Of a stretch of DNA of 24,684 nt, positions 8,323 to 15,930 are shown piece by piece. The notes below the pieces were generated by a model. It saw only the letters and a program-made list of their open reading frames with translations. It was not told the origin of the DNA and did not search any database. Source of the DNA: CAZFYZ01 sp964523735. Its GTDB lineage: Bacteria > Armatimonadota > UBA5829. The stretch lies in the NCBI GenBank assembly GCA_964523735.1, contig CAZFYZ010000053.1:1-24684 (forward strand), given 5' to 3'. A program made the translations under genes and the position numbers. The number at the start of each line of letters is the position of its first letter. Position 1 is the first letter of the stretch.

Positions 8323-9588
8323 TCATATCTTTCCCGCCACGATATCGCCGGTCTGGAACGCGTTCTGCTTGGAGGCTGGCGTCCCGCCGTCGTCCTTCAG
8401 ATTCCGCCCGAGGCTGTAGAGAAGGAAGCTCTGACCGCCATTGAGCGGCCTGTACTTCAGCGGCATGCTCTTGCCGAAGGGGTCAATGGGCACTTTCTTC
8501 AGATACGCGGGAACGACAGCGGCAAGAGTCTGGGGGTACGAACCGTGATCCAGGCGATAGCGGCGGAGGGCGACCTCAGTCTGGATCAGCGTGATCAGGG
8601 CCTTGTTCTTCTCGATTGCCCCCCGCGCTCGGTCGTAGACCGGCCCAAGCATCTGCACCAGATAGTTGTTCGGCTGCGGGATGCTGGATTCGACCCCGTA
8701 GGGCTTGCGGCGCTGCTCTTCCGCCAGGGCGAGGTAGTAGTCGAGCGACTCCTGCAGCATCCTCGTCTTGTTGGAGAACGCATAGCGAACGCCGCTGAAT
8801 ATGTCACCAGACGACCCATAGGGCCGTCCTAATGGCCCGCCCTGAAGCATGACCCTTGGGTTTGTGGCCGATCTGCTGCGTATAGCCTCGATCATGCCCG
8901 CAGTCATGCAGTAGGCTTCCTCCTCGATAACATCCGCAGAAGTCACCCGCTTCCTCTGAATCCGCTCCAGGCGTTTCGCGGCTGCGGCAAGCTCATCGGG
9001 ATTGAGCTTCGGTATCAAGCTGCTGATATCACGGGAGCCTATGCTTTCGACCGCGACGCCCACCAGTGCCGTGATAAGTATGCCGCCGCGGGGAACCGTC
9101 GCGCCGAGTTCCATGCAGTCCAGCCGTATCTCGAGCGCGCTGCCGTAGTCTCCAATGGCCTCGTAGTACATCGACTGGCCAACGAGCGAGCGTGCATTCT
9201 CCCGAAACTTTGCCAGTTCCGGATACATCGTGCCGAACGAGCGCGATGGCGGGTACAGATACGGTTTGCCAAAACCGTCGCGCAGAACGATGAGCGAAGC
9301 CCTGTTGTCGTTGGCAAATTTGGCCAGCTCGGGCACTGTCCAGTCTGAGGGTTGTCTCGAAGAGTCTGAGAGGGGCCCGGTGCCAACGACCATGTTCGCC
9401 GCCCTCACGAAGTAGTCGTAGCCGTTGTCTGCCGGCATCTTCGGGTTCGGGACCTGTATGTTCGGCGTACGGTTATTGTAGAGGAAGATCGCTACGACCG
9501 CGAACACAAGCAGCACCGGCCCAAGCGCGAGAAGCACGCAGTTCCTGGCCTTTGAGGAATGCTCGGCGGTATCGCTTCCGTCAGACAT
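8323..9588 (-). CDS. Single-pass membrane protein of unknown function
   Basis: I do not recognise a named family for the whole 421-residue protein. One transmembrane helix (about residues 17-37, VLLALGPVLLVFAVVAIFLY) follows a short charged N-terminus, so most of the protein is probably outside the membrane. The C-terminal 90 residues contain YPQTLAAVVPAYLKKVPIDPF and LLYSLGRNLKDDGG. This pattern resembles a tail common in pseudopilin-like and other secreted proteins of Planctomycetes and Armatimonadetes. The start at 9588 has AGGAGG (9598-9603 on the plus strand) correctly spaced; a longer frame from 9690 would be translated from the repeat array and is rejected. It is the last gene of the minus-strand group after CD225 and DUF2752, separated by the array. 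Confidence 0.75.
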   Translation of the reverse strand: MSDGSDTAEHSSKARNCVLLALGPVLLVFAVVAIFLYNNRTPNIQVPNPKMPADNGYDYFVRAANMVVGTGPLSDSSRQPSDWTVPELAKFANDNRASLIVLRDGFGKPYLYPPSRSFGTMYPELAKFRENARSLVGQSMYYEAIGDYGSALEIRLDCMELGATVPRGGILITALVGVAVESIGSRDISSLIPKLNPDELAAAAKRLERIQRKRVTSADVIEEEAYCMTAGMIEAIRSRSATNPRVMLQGGPLGRPYGSSGDIFSGVRYAFSNKTRMLQESLDYYLALAEEQRRKPYGVESSIPQPNNYLVQMLGPVYDRARGAIEKNKALITLIQTEVALRRYRLDHGSYPQTLAAVVPAYLKKVPIDPFGKSMPLKYRPLNGGQSFLLYSLGRNLKDDGGTPASKQNAFQTGDIVAGKI

Positions 9589-9601
9589 CAGTTCATCCTC
9601 C

Positions 9602-9912
9602 TGTAGGCGGGTTCTCTGAACCCTGGCACAGGGGCGTCGGAGACGCCTGCTACAACATGTTGTAGGCGGGTTCTCCGAACCCTCACCCAATGGCGTCGGA
9701 GACGCCTGCTACAACGGCTATTGTGTTGTAGGCGGGTTCTCTGAACCCTTGTGCCGAGGCGTCAGAGACGTCTACTACAACGGCTCCCCTGTTGTAGACG
9801 GGTTCTCCGAACCTTACCCAGGGGCGTCAGAGACGCCTGCTACAACGGCTATTGTGTTGTAGACGGGTTCTCCGAACCCCTGCCCGGGGGCGTCGGAGAC
9901 GCCTGCCACAAC
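9602..9912. repeat. Tandem array of five branched palindromic elements
   Basis: Five units at 9602-9656, 9658-9715, 9724-9781, 9790-9846 and 9855-9912, period 65-66 bases after the first. Each has outer arms TGTTGTAG(g/a)CG and CGCCTGCTACAAC, with two inner hairpins: GGGTTC-tc(t/c)-(t/c)GAACCC type and GGCGTC-(gga/aga)-GACGCC. Spacers are A, GGCTATTG, GGCTCCCC and GGCTATTG. The predicted fold of each unit is a three-way junction. The array fills the 326-base gap between the DUF2752 stop and the next minus-strand gene; I see no gene in that gap. Sequence relative: the solo element at 4347-4408. Confidence 0.9.
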
Positions 9913-9914
9913 GG

Positions 9915-10394
9915 CTAGTGCGGCGCAAGCAGTGTGAATGGATAAACCGGCACGTTGCGCAGAACCCAGTAAGCAACAATGATCACGAGCGCGGCCCACG
10001 CGGCCTTCGGAGGGACTCGAGGCTCCGCCAGTTTCCTGCCCAGTGCCGCGAAGATCGCTACAGACACGACAGCGTAAGCCATCACCGGCAGACACAGGAC
10101 CATCAGTGGGTTGTACCCCCACGCACCCGCCAGATTGCCGTGCAAAAGCTGATGCAGTCCGCGCATAGTTCCGCAGCCTGGGCAGTGCCAGCCGGTCAGC
10201 CAGTGGAACGGGCAAGGGGCAATCCAGGGAGTCTTGCCAGGCGAGACGAGGCAGACGGCGACTGCTGCACCCAAGGCACACAACAGAACAACCGCTGCTC
10301 TCAGTCGTAGACTCAACGCTGGTGTCCCGTGGATCAGCGCAATCCTCCAAAGTTGATGAAGACTGGTCGCTCGTCTACATGAAGGCGCCGGCAC
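9915..10394 (-). CDS. DUF2752 family membrane protein
   Basis: A small membrane protein of the DUF2752 family, whose biochemical function is not established. The hallmark CPFHWLTGWHCPGCGTMRG is present and is followed by LHQLLHGNLAGAWGYNPL, exactly as in family members, with hydrophobic segments before and after (AAVVLLCALGAAVAVCLV; LMVLCLPVMAYAVVSVAIFA; AALVIIVAYWVL). The longest frame begins at GTG 10394 and overlaps the end of the CD225 gene by 20 bases, suggesting translational coupling. However, TTTGGAGG sits upstream of an in-frame CTG at 10337, so the true start is uncertain. The stop codon lies in the GGCTA that borders the repeat array. Confidence 0.8.
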   Translation of the reverse strand: MPAPSCRRATSLHQLWRIALIHGTPALSLRLRAAVVLLCALGAAVAVCLVSPGKTPWIAPCPFHWLTGWHCPGCGTMRGLHQLLHGNLAGAWGYNPLMVLCLPVMAYAVVSVAIFAALGRKLAEPRVPPKAAWAALVIIVAYWVLRNVPVYPFTLLAPH

Positions 10395-10899
10395 CCACGG
10401 CCCCCACGATCGACAGGATCACATAGACCAAGACACCTATCTGCTGCGCCACGCCAAGCCCGATCGCCCAATACATCCATGTCCTCGAGTCGTTGTAAGC
10501 AGCCATCGCGCCATAGTAGTCGCCGGCGGCCTTCTTGCTATTGGCTTCGACAGCCTTGACCAGCGACACGATACCGGGTATCTGGCAGCAGAAGAGAGTC
10601 ACCAGTATTGACCACACGAGGTTATCCGGAACGCTTTGGGCGTACCGCTCATATCCTTGCTGGCCATACTGATACTGGCCCTGCTGGTACCCCTGTCTGC
10701 CCTGCGGCGTGTAAGACTGCTGTGGATACCCCTGCCCGCCCTGGATCGTGGGCTGCTGCTGCGGAGGTCGATACTGCTGCGTCTGCTGTGGAGGCTGATA
10801 AGGCTGCTGCGGCTGAGGAATGCGCAAGTCAGCAGCGCAGTTCGCGCACTTCTGCGCGTCGTCTCTGTTGATCCATCTACACTTGGGACATTCGGCCAA
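10375..10899 (-). CDS. Zinc-ribbon CD225/dispanin family membrane protein
   Basis: This 174-residue protein has three parts. The N-terminus is a zinc ribbon with C4, C7, C18 and C21 (CPKC...CANC). A low-complexity linker rich in Gln, Pro, Tyr and Gly spans about 28-85. The C-terminal CD225/dispanin-type module (about 90-170) contains PDNLVWSILVTLFCCQIPGIVSLVKA and a second hydrophobic helix, with AAGDYYGAMAAYNDSRTWMYW between them. CD225 is the family of eukaryotic interferon-induced transmembrane proteins; bacterial members are of unknown function and often lie near DUF2752 genes. The start is TTG with GGGAGG about eight bases upstream; an ATG start is not available. It overlaps the DUF2752 frame downstream. 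Confidence 0.85.
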   Translation of the reverse strand: MAECPKCRWINRDDAQKCANCAADLRIPQPQQPYQPPQQTQQYRPPQQQPTIQGGQGYPQQSYTPQGRQGYQQGQYQYGQQGYERYAQSVPDNLVWSILVTLFCCQIPGIVSLVKAVEANSKKAAGDYYGAMAAYNDSRTWMYWAIGLGVAQQIGVLVYVILSIVGAVGAGAFM

Positions 10900-11189
10900 C
10901 TTGCGGACCCTCCCGACAGAGAAAGCCGGTTGTCTTCACGTTCAAGCTCAACCGATCATCAAGTGTTTCGTCGCGAAGCGAGGGTATTCCTGCAAAGCGA
11001 GGGGCGGCTTTGGAGTGCGCAGATTCATCTGCGCTTTGACGATGGTCGGTGCGCCCTCAGATGCGGCAAAGACCGGCGCCAGCCCCCCAGCTTGGGCAGC
11101 AGCAGCGTATCGAAGGCCAGGCGCGACGCTTCGATACGCTGCCGCTACTCAGCGCAGACGGACAAACGCGAGTCGCGGAGCGCGATCGG
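10900..11189. other. Palindrome-bearing gap between transketolase and the CD225 gene
   Basis: No credible gene lies in these 290 bases. They contain two clear palindromes: GCGCAGAT-tc-ATCTGCGC (11017-11034) and a perfect 14-bp stem GCAGCGTATCGAAG / CTTCGATACGCTGC (11102-11115 and 11129-11142, 13-base loop). Neither is followed by a T-run in either direction. The gap lies upstream of the CD225 gene and downstream of tkt, both on the minus strand. Confidence 0.6.
11102..11142 (-). repeat. 14-bp inverted repeat downstream of transketolase
   Basis: A perfect 14-bp stem with a 13-base loop, about 50 bases past the tkt stop on the transcribed strand. It could fold in the tkt 3' end and act as a stabiliser, but lacks the T-tract of an intrinsic terminator. 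Confidence 0.5.
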
Positions 11190-13193
11190 CTAGGCCAGAT
11201 ACTCCTCGACCTTCGCCGCCACTGCCTCCGGCGTAAAGCCGAACTTCTCGGCGAGGACCTTGTAGGGAGCAGACGCGCCGAAGCGGTTCATCGCAATCGA
11301 GATTCCCTCATCGCCGACATACTTGCACCAGCCAAAGGGCGACGCAGCCTCCACCGAAACGCGCATCTTGGCGGCAGGCGGAAGCACGCTGTCCTTGTAG
11401 GCCTTGTCCTGGGCCTCGAAGAGCGCCATCGACGGCATCGAGACCACGCGGCACTTGATGCCCTTAGCGGCAAGGATCTCAGACGCGCCGATCGCTGTGC
11501 CGACTTCAGAGCCGGTGCCGATCAGGATCACGTCGAAGTCTTCGGCATCTCGCACGACATAGGCGCCCTTGCGGAGGCCCTTGGCTTTCATCGGGTCGTC
11601 ATTCACCGGGTCGAGGTTCTGGCGGGTGAGCGCAAGCGCCGTCGGGCCGGTCTTGTTCTCCAGTGCAACTGCCCACGCGACGAGGGTTTCGGCAGCATCA
11701 GCGGGCCGGAGCACGGTCACGCCCGGGATCGCCCGCAAGGAGGCGAGATGCTCGATAGGCTCGTGAGTCGGGCCGTCCTCACCGACGAAGATGCTGTCGT
11801 GCGTGAAGACATACACAACGCCCAGCGACATCAGCGAGGCAAGGCGAATCACCGGCCGCAGGTAGTCGGAGAAGATCAGGAACGTGCCGCCATAGGGGAT
11901 CACGCCACCGTAGGCCGCCATTCCGTTCATGGTCGAGCCCATCCCCATCTCGCGAACGCCGAAGTGGATGTTCTTGCCAAGAGGATTGTCCTTCGAGAAG
12001 CTGCCGCCGCCCTTGACATCGGTCTTGTTCGACGGTGACAGGTCCGCCGACCCGCCCCACAGAGCGGGAACGAGCTTGGCTAGTTCCTGGATCGCCTGGC
12101 CGGATGAGTTGCGTGTAGCGTTGGGCTTAGCACAGTCGATACTTGCTAGAAGCTGGTCCTCGACCGACTCCGGCACCTCCAACTCCCACATCTGCTTCCA
12201 GAGCCTGGCCTCTTGTGGGAACTCATTCGAGTATTTGGCGAACATCAACTGCCAGGCGTCGTACTCTTTCTTCAGCTCAGCCGCGCGTGCGGAGAACAGG
12301 TCGTAGACTTCCTGCGGCACGTAGAACGGCCGATCGGTTGGCCAACCCGCGAGTTCCTTGGCGGCCTTAGTCTCGTCCGGGCCCAGTGGCTCGCCATGAG
12401 CGCCGGCGGTGTCGTGCTTGTTTGGCGCGCCATTGGCGATGTGAGTGCGGGCAATGATGATCGAGGGCTTGCCGGTCTCCGCCTTGGCGTTCGCGAGCGC
12501 CTCGGCTGCGGCGGCGTGATCGTGACCATCGATGTACTGAACATGCCAATGATATCCCTCGAAGCGCTTCCGAACATCGTCCGAATAAGCGATCTCGGTG
12601 TTGCCTTCGATCGAGATGTGGTTGTCATCATACAGCACGATCAGATTACCGAGCGCTAGATGCCCGGCCAGCGCGCAGGACTCGTGGCTGATGCCCTCCA
12701 TCAGGTCGCCGTCGCTGGCGATCACGTAGATGCGATTGTCGATGAGATCGTAGCCCGGCTTGTTGAAGGTGGCAGCCAGGCGCTTCTCGGCCATCGCCAT
12801 TCCGACTGCGTTCGAGATCCCCTGCCCCAGCGGGCCCGTGGTGACTTCTATGCCGCGGGTGATCATGCGCTCGGGATGCCCGGGCGTGTCGCTGCACCAC
12901 TGCCTGAACATCTGCAACTGCTCCATCGGCATGTCGAAGCCGGCCAAATGCAGAAGCGAATAGAGAAGCATGGAGCCGTGCCCGCCCGACAACACGAACC
13001 TGTCCCGGTTCGGCCACTCCGGATCCTTGGGGTTGAACCGCAGATACCTGGTCCACAGGACGTAGGCATAGTCCGCCGCGCCCATCGGCAGCCCCGGGTG
13101 GCCGGACTTGGCCTTCTCTACCCCATCCACCGAGAGGAACTTGATCGTGTTCACCGCAAGCTCATCGAGCTTAGCGTTGGTCATTTCAGGCAT
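11190..13193 (-). CDS. tkt: Transketolase
   Basis: A thiamine-diphosphate enzyme that moves two-carbon units between sugar phosphates in the non-oxidative pentose phosphate pathway. The 667-residue length is standard. Visible motifs are GHPGLPMG (31-38), the transketolase segment TTGPLGQGISNAVGMA (118-133), and the ThDP/metal-binding SDGDLMEG (160-167) followed by LYDDNHISIEG. The pyrimidine domain has HDSIFVGEDGPTHEPIEHL, and the C-terminal domain closes the protein. The reading frame extends another 132 codons upstream, but that part has no family resemblance and overlaps gnd. ATG 13193 has GGAG about eight bases upstream, so it is chosen. It diverges from gnd across a 112-base shared promoter region. 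Confidence 0.97.
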   Translation of the reverse strand: MPEMTNAKLDELAVNTIKFLSVDGVEKAKSGHPGLPMGAADYAYVLWTRYLRFNPKDPEWPNRDRFVLSGGHGSMLLYSLLHLAGFDMPMEQLQMFRQWCSDTPGHPERMITRGIEVTTGPLGQGISNAVGMAMAEKRLAATFNKPGYDLIDNRIYVIASDGDLMEGISHESCALAGHLALGNLIVLYDDNHISIEGNTEIAYSDDVRKRFEGYHWHVQYIDGHDHAAAAEALANAKAETGKPSIIIARTHIANGAPNKHDTAGAHGEPLGPDETKAAKELAGWPTDRPFYVPQEVYDLFSARAAELKKEYDAWQLMFAKYSNEFPQEARLWKQMWELEVPESVEDQLLASIDCAKPNATRNSSGQAIQELAKLVPALWGGSADLSPSNKTDVKGGGSFSKDNPLGKNIHFGVREMGMGSTMNGMAAYGGVIPYGGTFLIFSDYLRPVIRLASLMSLGVVYVFTHDSIFVGEDGPTHEPIEHLASLRAIPGVTVLRPADAAETLVAWAVALENKTGPTALALTRQNLDPVNDDPMKAKGLRKGAYVVRDAEDFDVILIGTGSEVGTAIGASEILAAKGIKCRVVSMPSMALFEAQDKAYKDSVLPPAAKMRVSVEAASPFGWCKYVGDEGISIAMNRFGASAPYKVLAEKFGFTPEAVAAKVEEYLA

Positions 13194-13305
13194 TGCGCTT
13201 CTCCAATTGATGCTAGATTTCTGGGTACCAACTATACTGTTTCCCCAGGATGTTGCTATTACCTTCCCAAACGGGGTACCATTGCTGGTGGCTGGAGGGT
13301 TGGAC
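13194..13305. promoter_or_regulatory. Divergent tkt/gnd promoter region
   Basis: The two start codons are separated by 112 bases. ACTATACT at 13231-13238 gives a -10-like hexamer on both strands: TATACT on plus (13233-13238) for gnd and TATAGT on minus (13236 to 13231) for tkt. No strong -35 is placed for either; TTGATG at 13207-13212 is 20 bases from the plus hexamer. GGGTACCA occurs twice as a direct repeat, with the GGTACC cores at 13224-13229 and 13275-13280, and may be a regulator site. Confidence 0.35.
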
Positions 13306-14202
13306 ATGAACATCGGTATGATAGGTCTAGGCAAGATGGGCTTGGGAATGTCCAAACGGCTGGTCAAGCGTGGACATGTGGTCATCGGCAGTGACGCCTC
13401 GTCCGAGAAGGCATCGGCAGCGTCAGCGGCGGGGATAGAATGGGCGGAGTCGATTGCTGACCTGCTTGCTCGCCTGCCCGCTCCCAAGATCGTGTGGACG
13501 ATGGTTCCGGCGGGAGAGCCTGCCGAAGACGCGATCTCCGAGGCGGCGCTCGGCCTGTCCGCGGGAGACATCCTGATCGATGGCGGCAACTCGAACTACA
13601 GAGAGAGCATACGCCGCAGCCAGACGTTCGATGAGTTCGGGATACCCTTCCTGGACGTCGGCGTCAGCGGCGGCGTCTGGGGCGAGGAGCAGGGCTACTG
13701 CCTGATGGTCGGCGGCGATGAGGACGCGTTCAGAACCGTCGAGCCGATATTCGCGGCTCTTGCCCCCGAGGGCGGCTATGCGCGTGTGGGAGATTCCGGC
13801 GCGGGCCACTTCTGCAAGATGGTCCACAACGGGATCGAATACGCGATGCTCGAGGCCTACGGTGAAGGCTTCGAAGTGCTCAAGGCTTCTGAGTTCGGCT
13901 ACGATCTGCACGCCATCACAAGCCTCTGGAACCAAGGCAGTGTGGTGCGCTCGTGGTTGCTGGAACTTGCCGAGCTTGCGTTTCAGAAATCGCCGAGCTT
14001 GGAAGATATCAAGGGATACGTCGAGGACTCCGGCGAGGGGCGGTGGACGGTCGAGGAAGCGATGAAACTCGAGGTGCCTGTGCCTGCCATCGCTCTCTCC
14101 CTGATGATGCGCGAGCGCTCGCGGCAGGACGACTCATTCTCATCCAAGCTCATCGCCGCGCTCAGGCAGCAGTTCGGCGGCCACGCAGTCAAGCGCGAGT
14201 GA
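13306..14202 (+). CDS. gnd: 6-phosphogluconate dehydrogenase, decarboxylating (short form)
   Basis: This enzyme oxidises and decarboxylates 6-phosphogluconate to ribulose 5-phosphate. At 298 residues it is the short form (YqeC/GndA-like, about 300 residues), which in characterised members often favours NAD. The Rossmann motif is GLGKMG (7-12). The substrate motif VSGGVWGEEQGYCLMVGG is intact, and the catalytic stretch HFCKMVHNGIEYAMLEAYGEG contains the lysine at 171 and the asparagine after it. ATG 13306 has GGAGGG six bases upstream; the longer frame from 13108 runs through the divergent promoter into tkt. The gene begins a likely gnd-zwf-opcA operon. Confidence 0.95.
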   Translation: MNIGMIGLGKMGLGMSKRLVKRGHVVIGSDASSEKASAASAAGIEWAESIADLLARLPAPKIVWTMVPAGEPAEDAISEAALGLSAGDILIDGGNSNYRESIRRSQTFDEFGIPFLDVGVSGGVWGEEQGYCLMVGGDEDAFRTVEPIFAALAPEGGYARVGDSGAGHFCKMVHNGIEYAMLEAYGEGFEVLKASEFGYDLHAITSLWNQGSVVRSWLLELAELAFQKSPSLEDIKGYVEDSGEGRWTVEEAMKLEVPVPAIALSLMMRERSRQDDSFSSKLIAALRQQFGGHAVKRE

Positions 14203-14221
14203 TGGGAAGGGAGTTCCCATC
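14201..14221 (+). repeat. Hairpin at the gnd stop codon
   Basis: GATGGGAA (14201-14208) and TTCCCATC (14214-14221) form an 8-bp stem with a 5-base loop that overlaps the gnd TGA. GGGAAGGGA within it is also the conserved end of the CGAAA repeat, so it may be part of copy B rather than a terminator. No T-run follows. Confidence 0.45.
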
Positions 14222-14395
14222 ACGAAAGCACGGAACGGAGAAAACACGAAAGAGAGAATGGAGCCTATCGCGAAAGCCCGAAAGGAGCGAAACCTCGAGA
14301 TCCGTATTCGGGCTTTCGCCCGTTTCGGGGTTTCGCGATTGGTCCCTTCAGCGCAAAACTCGTCCACCTGATCTCGTGGTTCGTGTTTTCGTGAT
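14219..14395. repeat. CGAAA-rich nested palindromic repeat, copy B
   Basis: Outer arms ATCACGAAAGCACG at the left and TCGTGTTTTCGTGAT at the right enclose a second palindrome at 14267-14340. That inner part begins ATCGCGAAAGCCCGAA and ends TTTCGCGATT; its core GCGAAAGCCCGAA (14270-14282) pairs perfectly with TTCGGGCTTTCGC (14307-14319). The element fills almost the whole gnd-zwf gap and ends 12 bases before the zwf start codon, so it supplies the weak zwf ribosome binding region. Confidence 0.85.
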
Positions 14396-14407
14396 AAGAA
14401 GAGAAAC

Positions 14408-15928
14408 ATGACTGTAAGCACCAACCCACTGCGAATAGGGCTTCCACGCGAGAGAGTCCCCGACCCCTGCGTGTTCGCGATCTTCGGCGGGACGGGCGAC
14501 CTCGCGCAGAAGAAACTGCTGCCCGCGACCTACCACCTTTATCTCGAGGGGCTGCTGCCGCGAGCGTTCTCGATCATCTGCTACGCATCCAACGACTTCG
14601 ACGATGATGCCTACCGTGATTTCGCCAGGAAGGCTATTAAGAAAGCCGCCCCCCATGCTCAGACGGAAGGCCAGGTCTGGGAAGGCTTCGCGCGGATGCT
14701 CCATTACTGCAGCAGGGGCGAGAACGGCGATCCGCTTCAGCGGCTCAAGACCAGAATAGAGGAGATAGCCAAGCCGCTGGGTGCAGAGGACCGCGTCCTG
14801 TTCTACTTCGCCATCCCGCCCACAATATTTGGCTCGAGTGCTGAGGCTCTGCGCGACGCCGGACTCACCAAGCCCAAGAATGAGCACGGCTGGAGACGGC
14901 TGATCGTGGAGAAGCCGTTCGGGACCGATCTGCAGTCAGCCAAAGAACTCAACGCGACGCTGCAAAGCATCTTCCGTGAGCCAGACATCTACCGGATCGA
15001 CCATTACCTCGGCAAAGAGACCGTGCAGAACATCCTGGTCCTCAGGTTCGCAAATGAGTTCGCCGAGCCGCTCCTGAACCGTGAGCACGTAGATCATGTG
15101 CAGATCACAGTGGCCGAAAGCATCGGCGTCGAGAAGCGCGGCGCGTTCTACGACGCCACGGGCGCGCTCCGAGACATCGTCCAGAACCACATGCTGCAAG
15201 TAATGGCGACCACTCTTATGGACCAGCCGGCCTCTCTCGATGCGGAGGCTGTGCGCGATGCCAAGGTCAAGCTGATCAGCAGCATCGTGCGCGTGGAGCC
15301 GCACGGCGTGCCGGAACTGGCTGTGCGGGGACAATATGGGGCGGGGCTGATGCTCGGCCAGCGGGTCGCGAGCTATCGCGAGGAGGAGAACATAGGGCCC
15401 GACTCGCTGACTGAGACCTATGTCGCGCTGAAGCTAGCCATCGACAACGATCGCTGGCGTGGGGTGCCGATCTACCTGAGAACCGGCAAGCGGCTTGCCA
15501 AACGCGTAAGCGAGGTAGGCATACAGCTCAAGTGCGCCGGAAGTGGCCTGTTTGGCTGTGACATGCCTGCGGACGTGATAGCCATCAACATCCAGCCGGA
15601 CGATGGGATTTCGATCAGGTTTGAGGCAAAAGTGCCCGGATTCTCCGATAGAGTCCAGCCTGTGCGCATGGACTTCAGATATGCGTCCGCCTTCGGCCCC
15701 TCCACGCCAGATGCCTACGAGCGGCTGCTGCTGGATGCATTTCTCGGAGACGCCAGCTTGTATGCGCGAGCTGACGCGGTCGAGGCCGCGTGGTCGATCT
15801 GTGACCCGATCCTCGAGGGCTGGAAACGTGACAATGTGCCCCTGCCGGCTTATGCCCCGGGCACGTGGGGCCCAAAGGAAGCTGATAACTTCATCGCCCG
15901 CGACGGCCGCCAATGGCGGAGGCTATAG
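14408..15928 (+). CDS. zwf: Glucose-6-phosphate 1-dehydrogenase
   Basis: This is the first enzyme of the oxidative pentose phosphate pathway; it oxidises glucose 6-phosphate with NAD(P). The 506-residue length is typical. The N-terminal coenzyme motif is FAIFGGTGDLAQKKLLPATY (G-G-T-G-D-L-A in place of the common GASGDLA). The active-site signature RIDHYLGKETVQN is intact, preceded by VEKPFGTDL. The C-terminal half carries RTGKRLAKRVSE. The start ATG 14408 follows AAGAAGAGAAAC, a weak ribosome binding site at the edge of repeat copy B. Its stop is two bases before opcA. Confidence 0.97.
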   Translation: MTVSTNPLRIGLPRERVPDPCVFAIFGGTGDLAQKKLLPATYHLYLEGLLPRAFSIICYASNDFDDDAYRDFARKAIKKAAPHAQTEGQVWEGFARMLHYCSRGENGDPLQRLKTRIEEIAKPLGAEDRVLFYFAIPPTIFGSSAEALRDAGLTKPKNEHGWRRLIVEKPFGTDLQSAKELNATLQSIFREPDIYRIDHYLGKETVQNILVLRFANEFAEPLLNREHVDHVQITVAESIGVEKRGAFYDATGALRDIVQNHMLQVMATTLMDQPASLDAEAVRDAKVKLISSIVRVEPHGVPELAVRGQYGAGLMLGQRVASYREEENIGPDSLTETYVALKLAIDNDRWRGVPIYLRTGKRLAKRVSEVGIQLKCAGSGLFGCDMPADVIAINIQPDDGISIRFEAKVPGFSDRVQPVRMDFRYASAFGPSTPDAYERLLLDAFLGDASLYARADAVEAAWSICDPILEGWKRDNVPLPAYAPGTWGPKEADNFIARDGRQWRRL

Positions 15929-15930
15929 GC

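Noticed and set aside
8293..8832. 179-codon frame on the plus strand
   Set aside because: It lies opposite the membrane protein gene and has low-quality composition typical of an antisense shadow.
9589..9690. Upstream start of the membrane protein gene at 9690
   Set aside because: The extra 34 residues would come from the repeat array and lack a ribosome binding site; AGGAGG points to 9588.
9602..9912. CRISPR array
   Set aside because: Units are 55-58 bases with internal hairpins, spacers are 1-8 bases and partly identical, and no cas genes are present.
11049..12038. 329-codon frame on the plus strand
   Set aside because: It is antisense to transketolase, whose motifs are unmistakable on the other strand; the translated plus frame has no recognisable family features.
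13194..13589. N-terminal extension of transketolase by 132 codons
   Set aside because: The extension overlaps gnd in antisense, shows no family similarity, and a good ribosome binding site fits ATG 13193.
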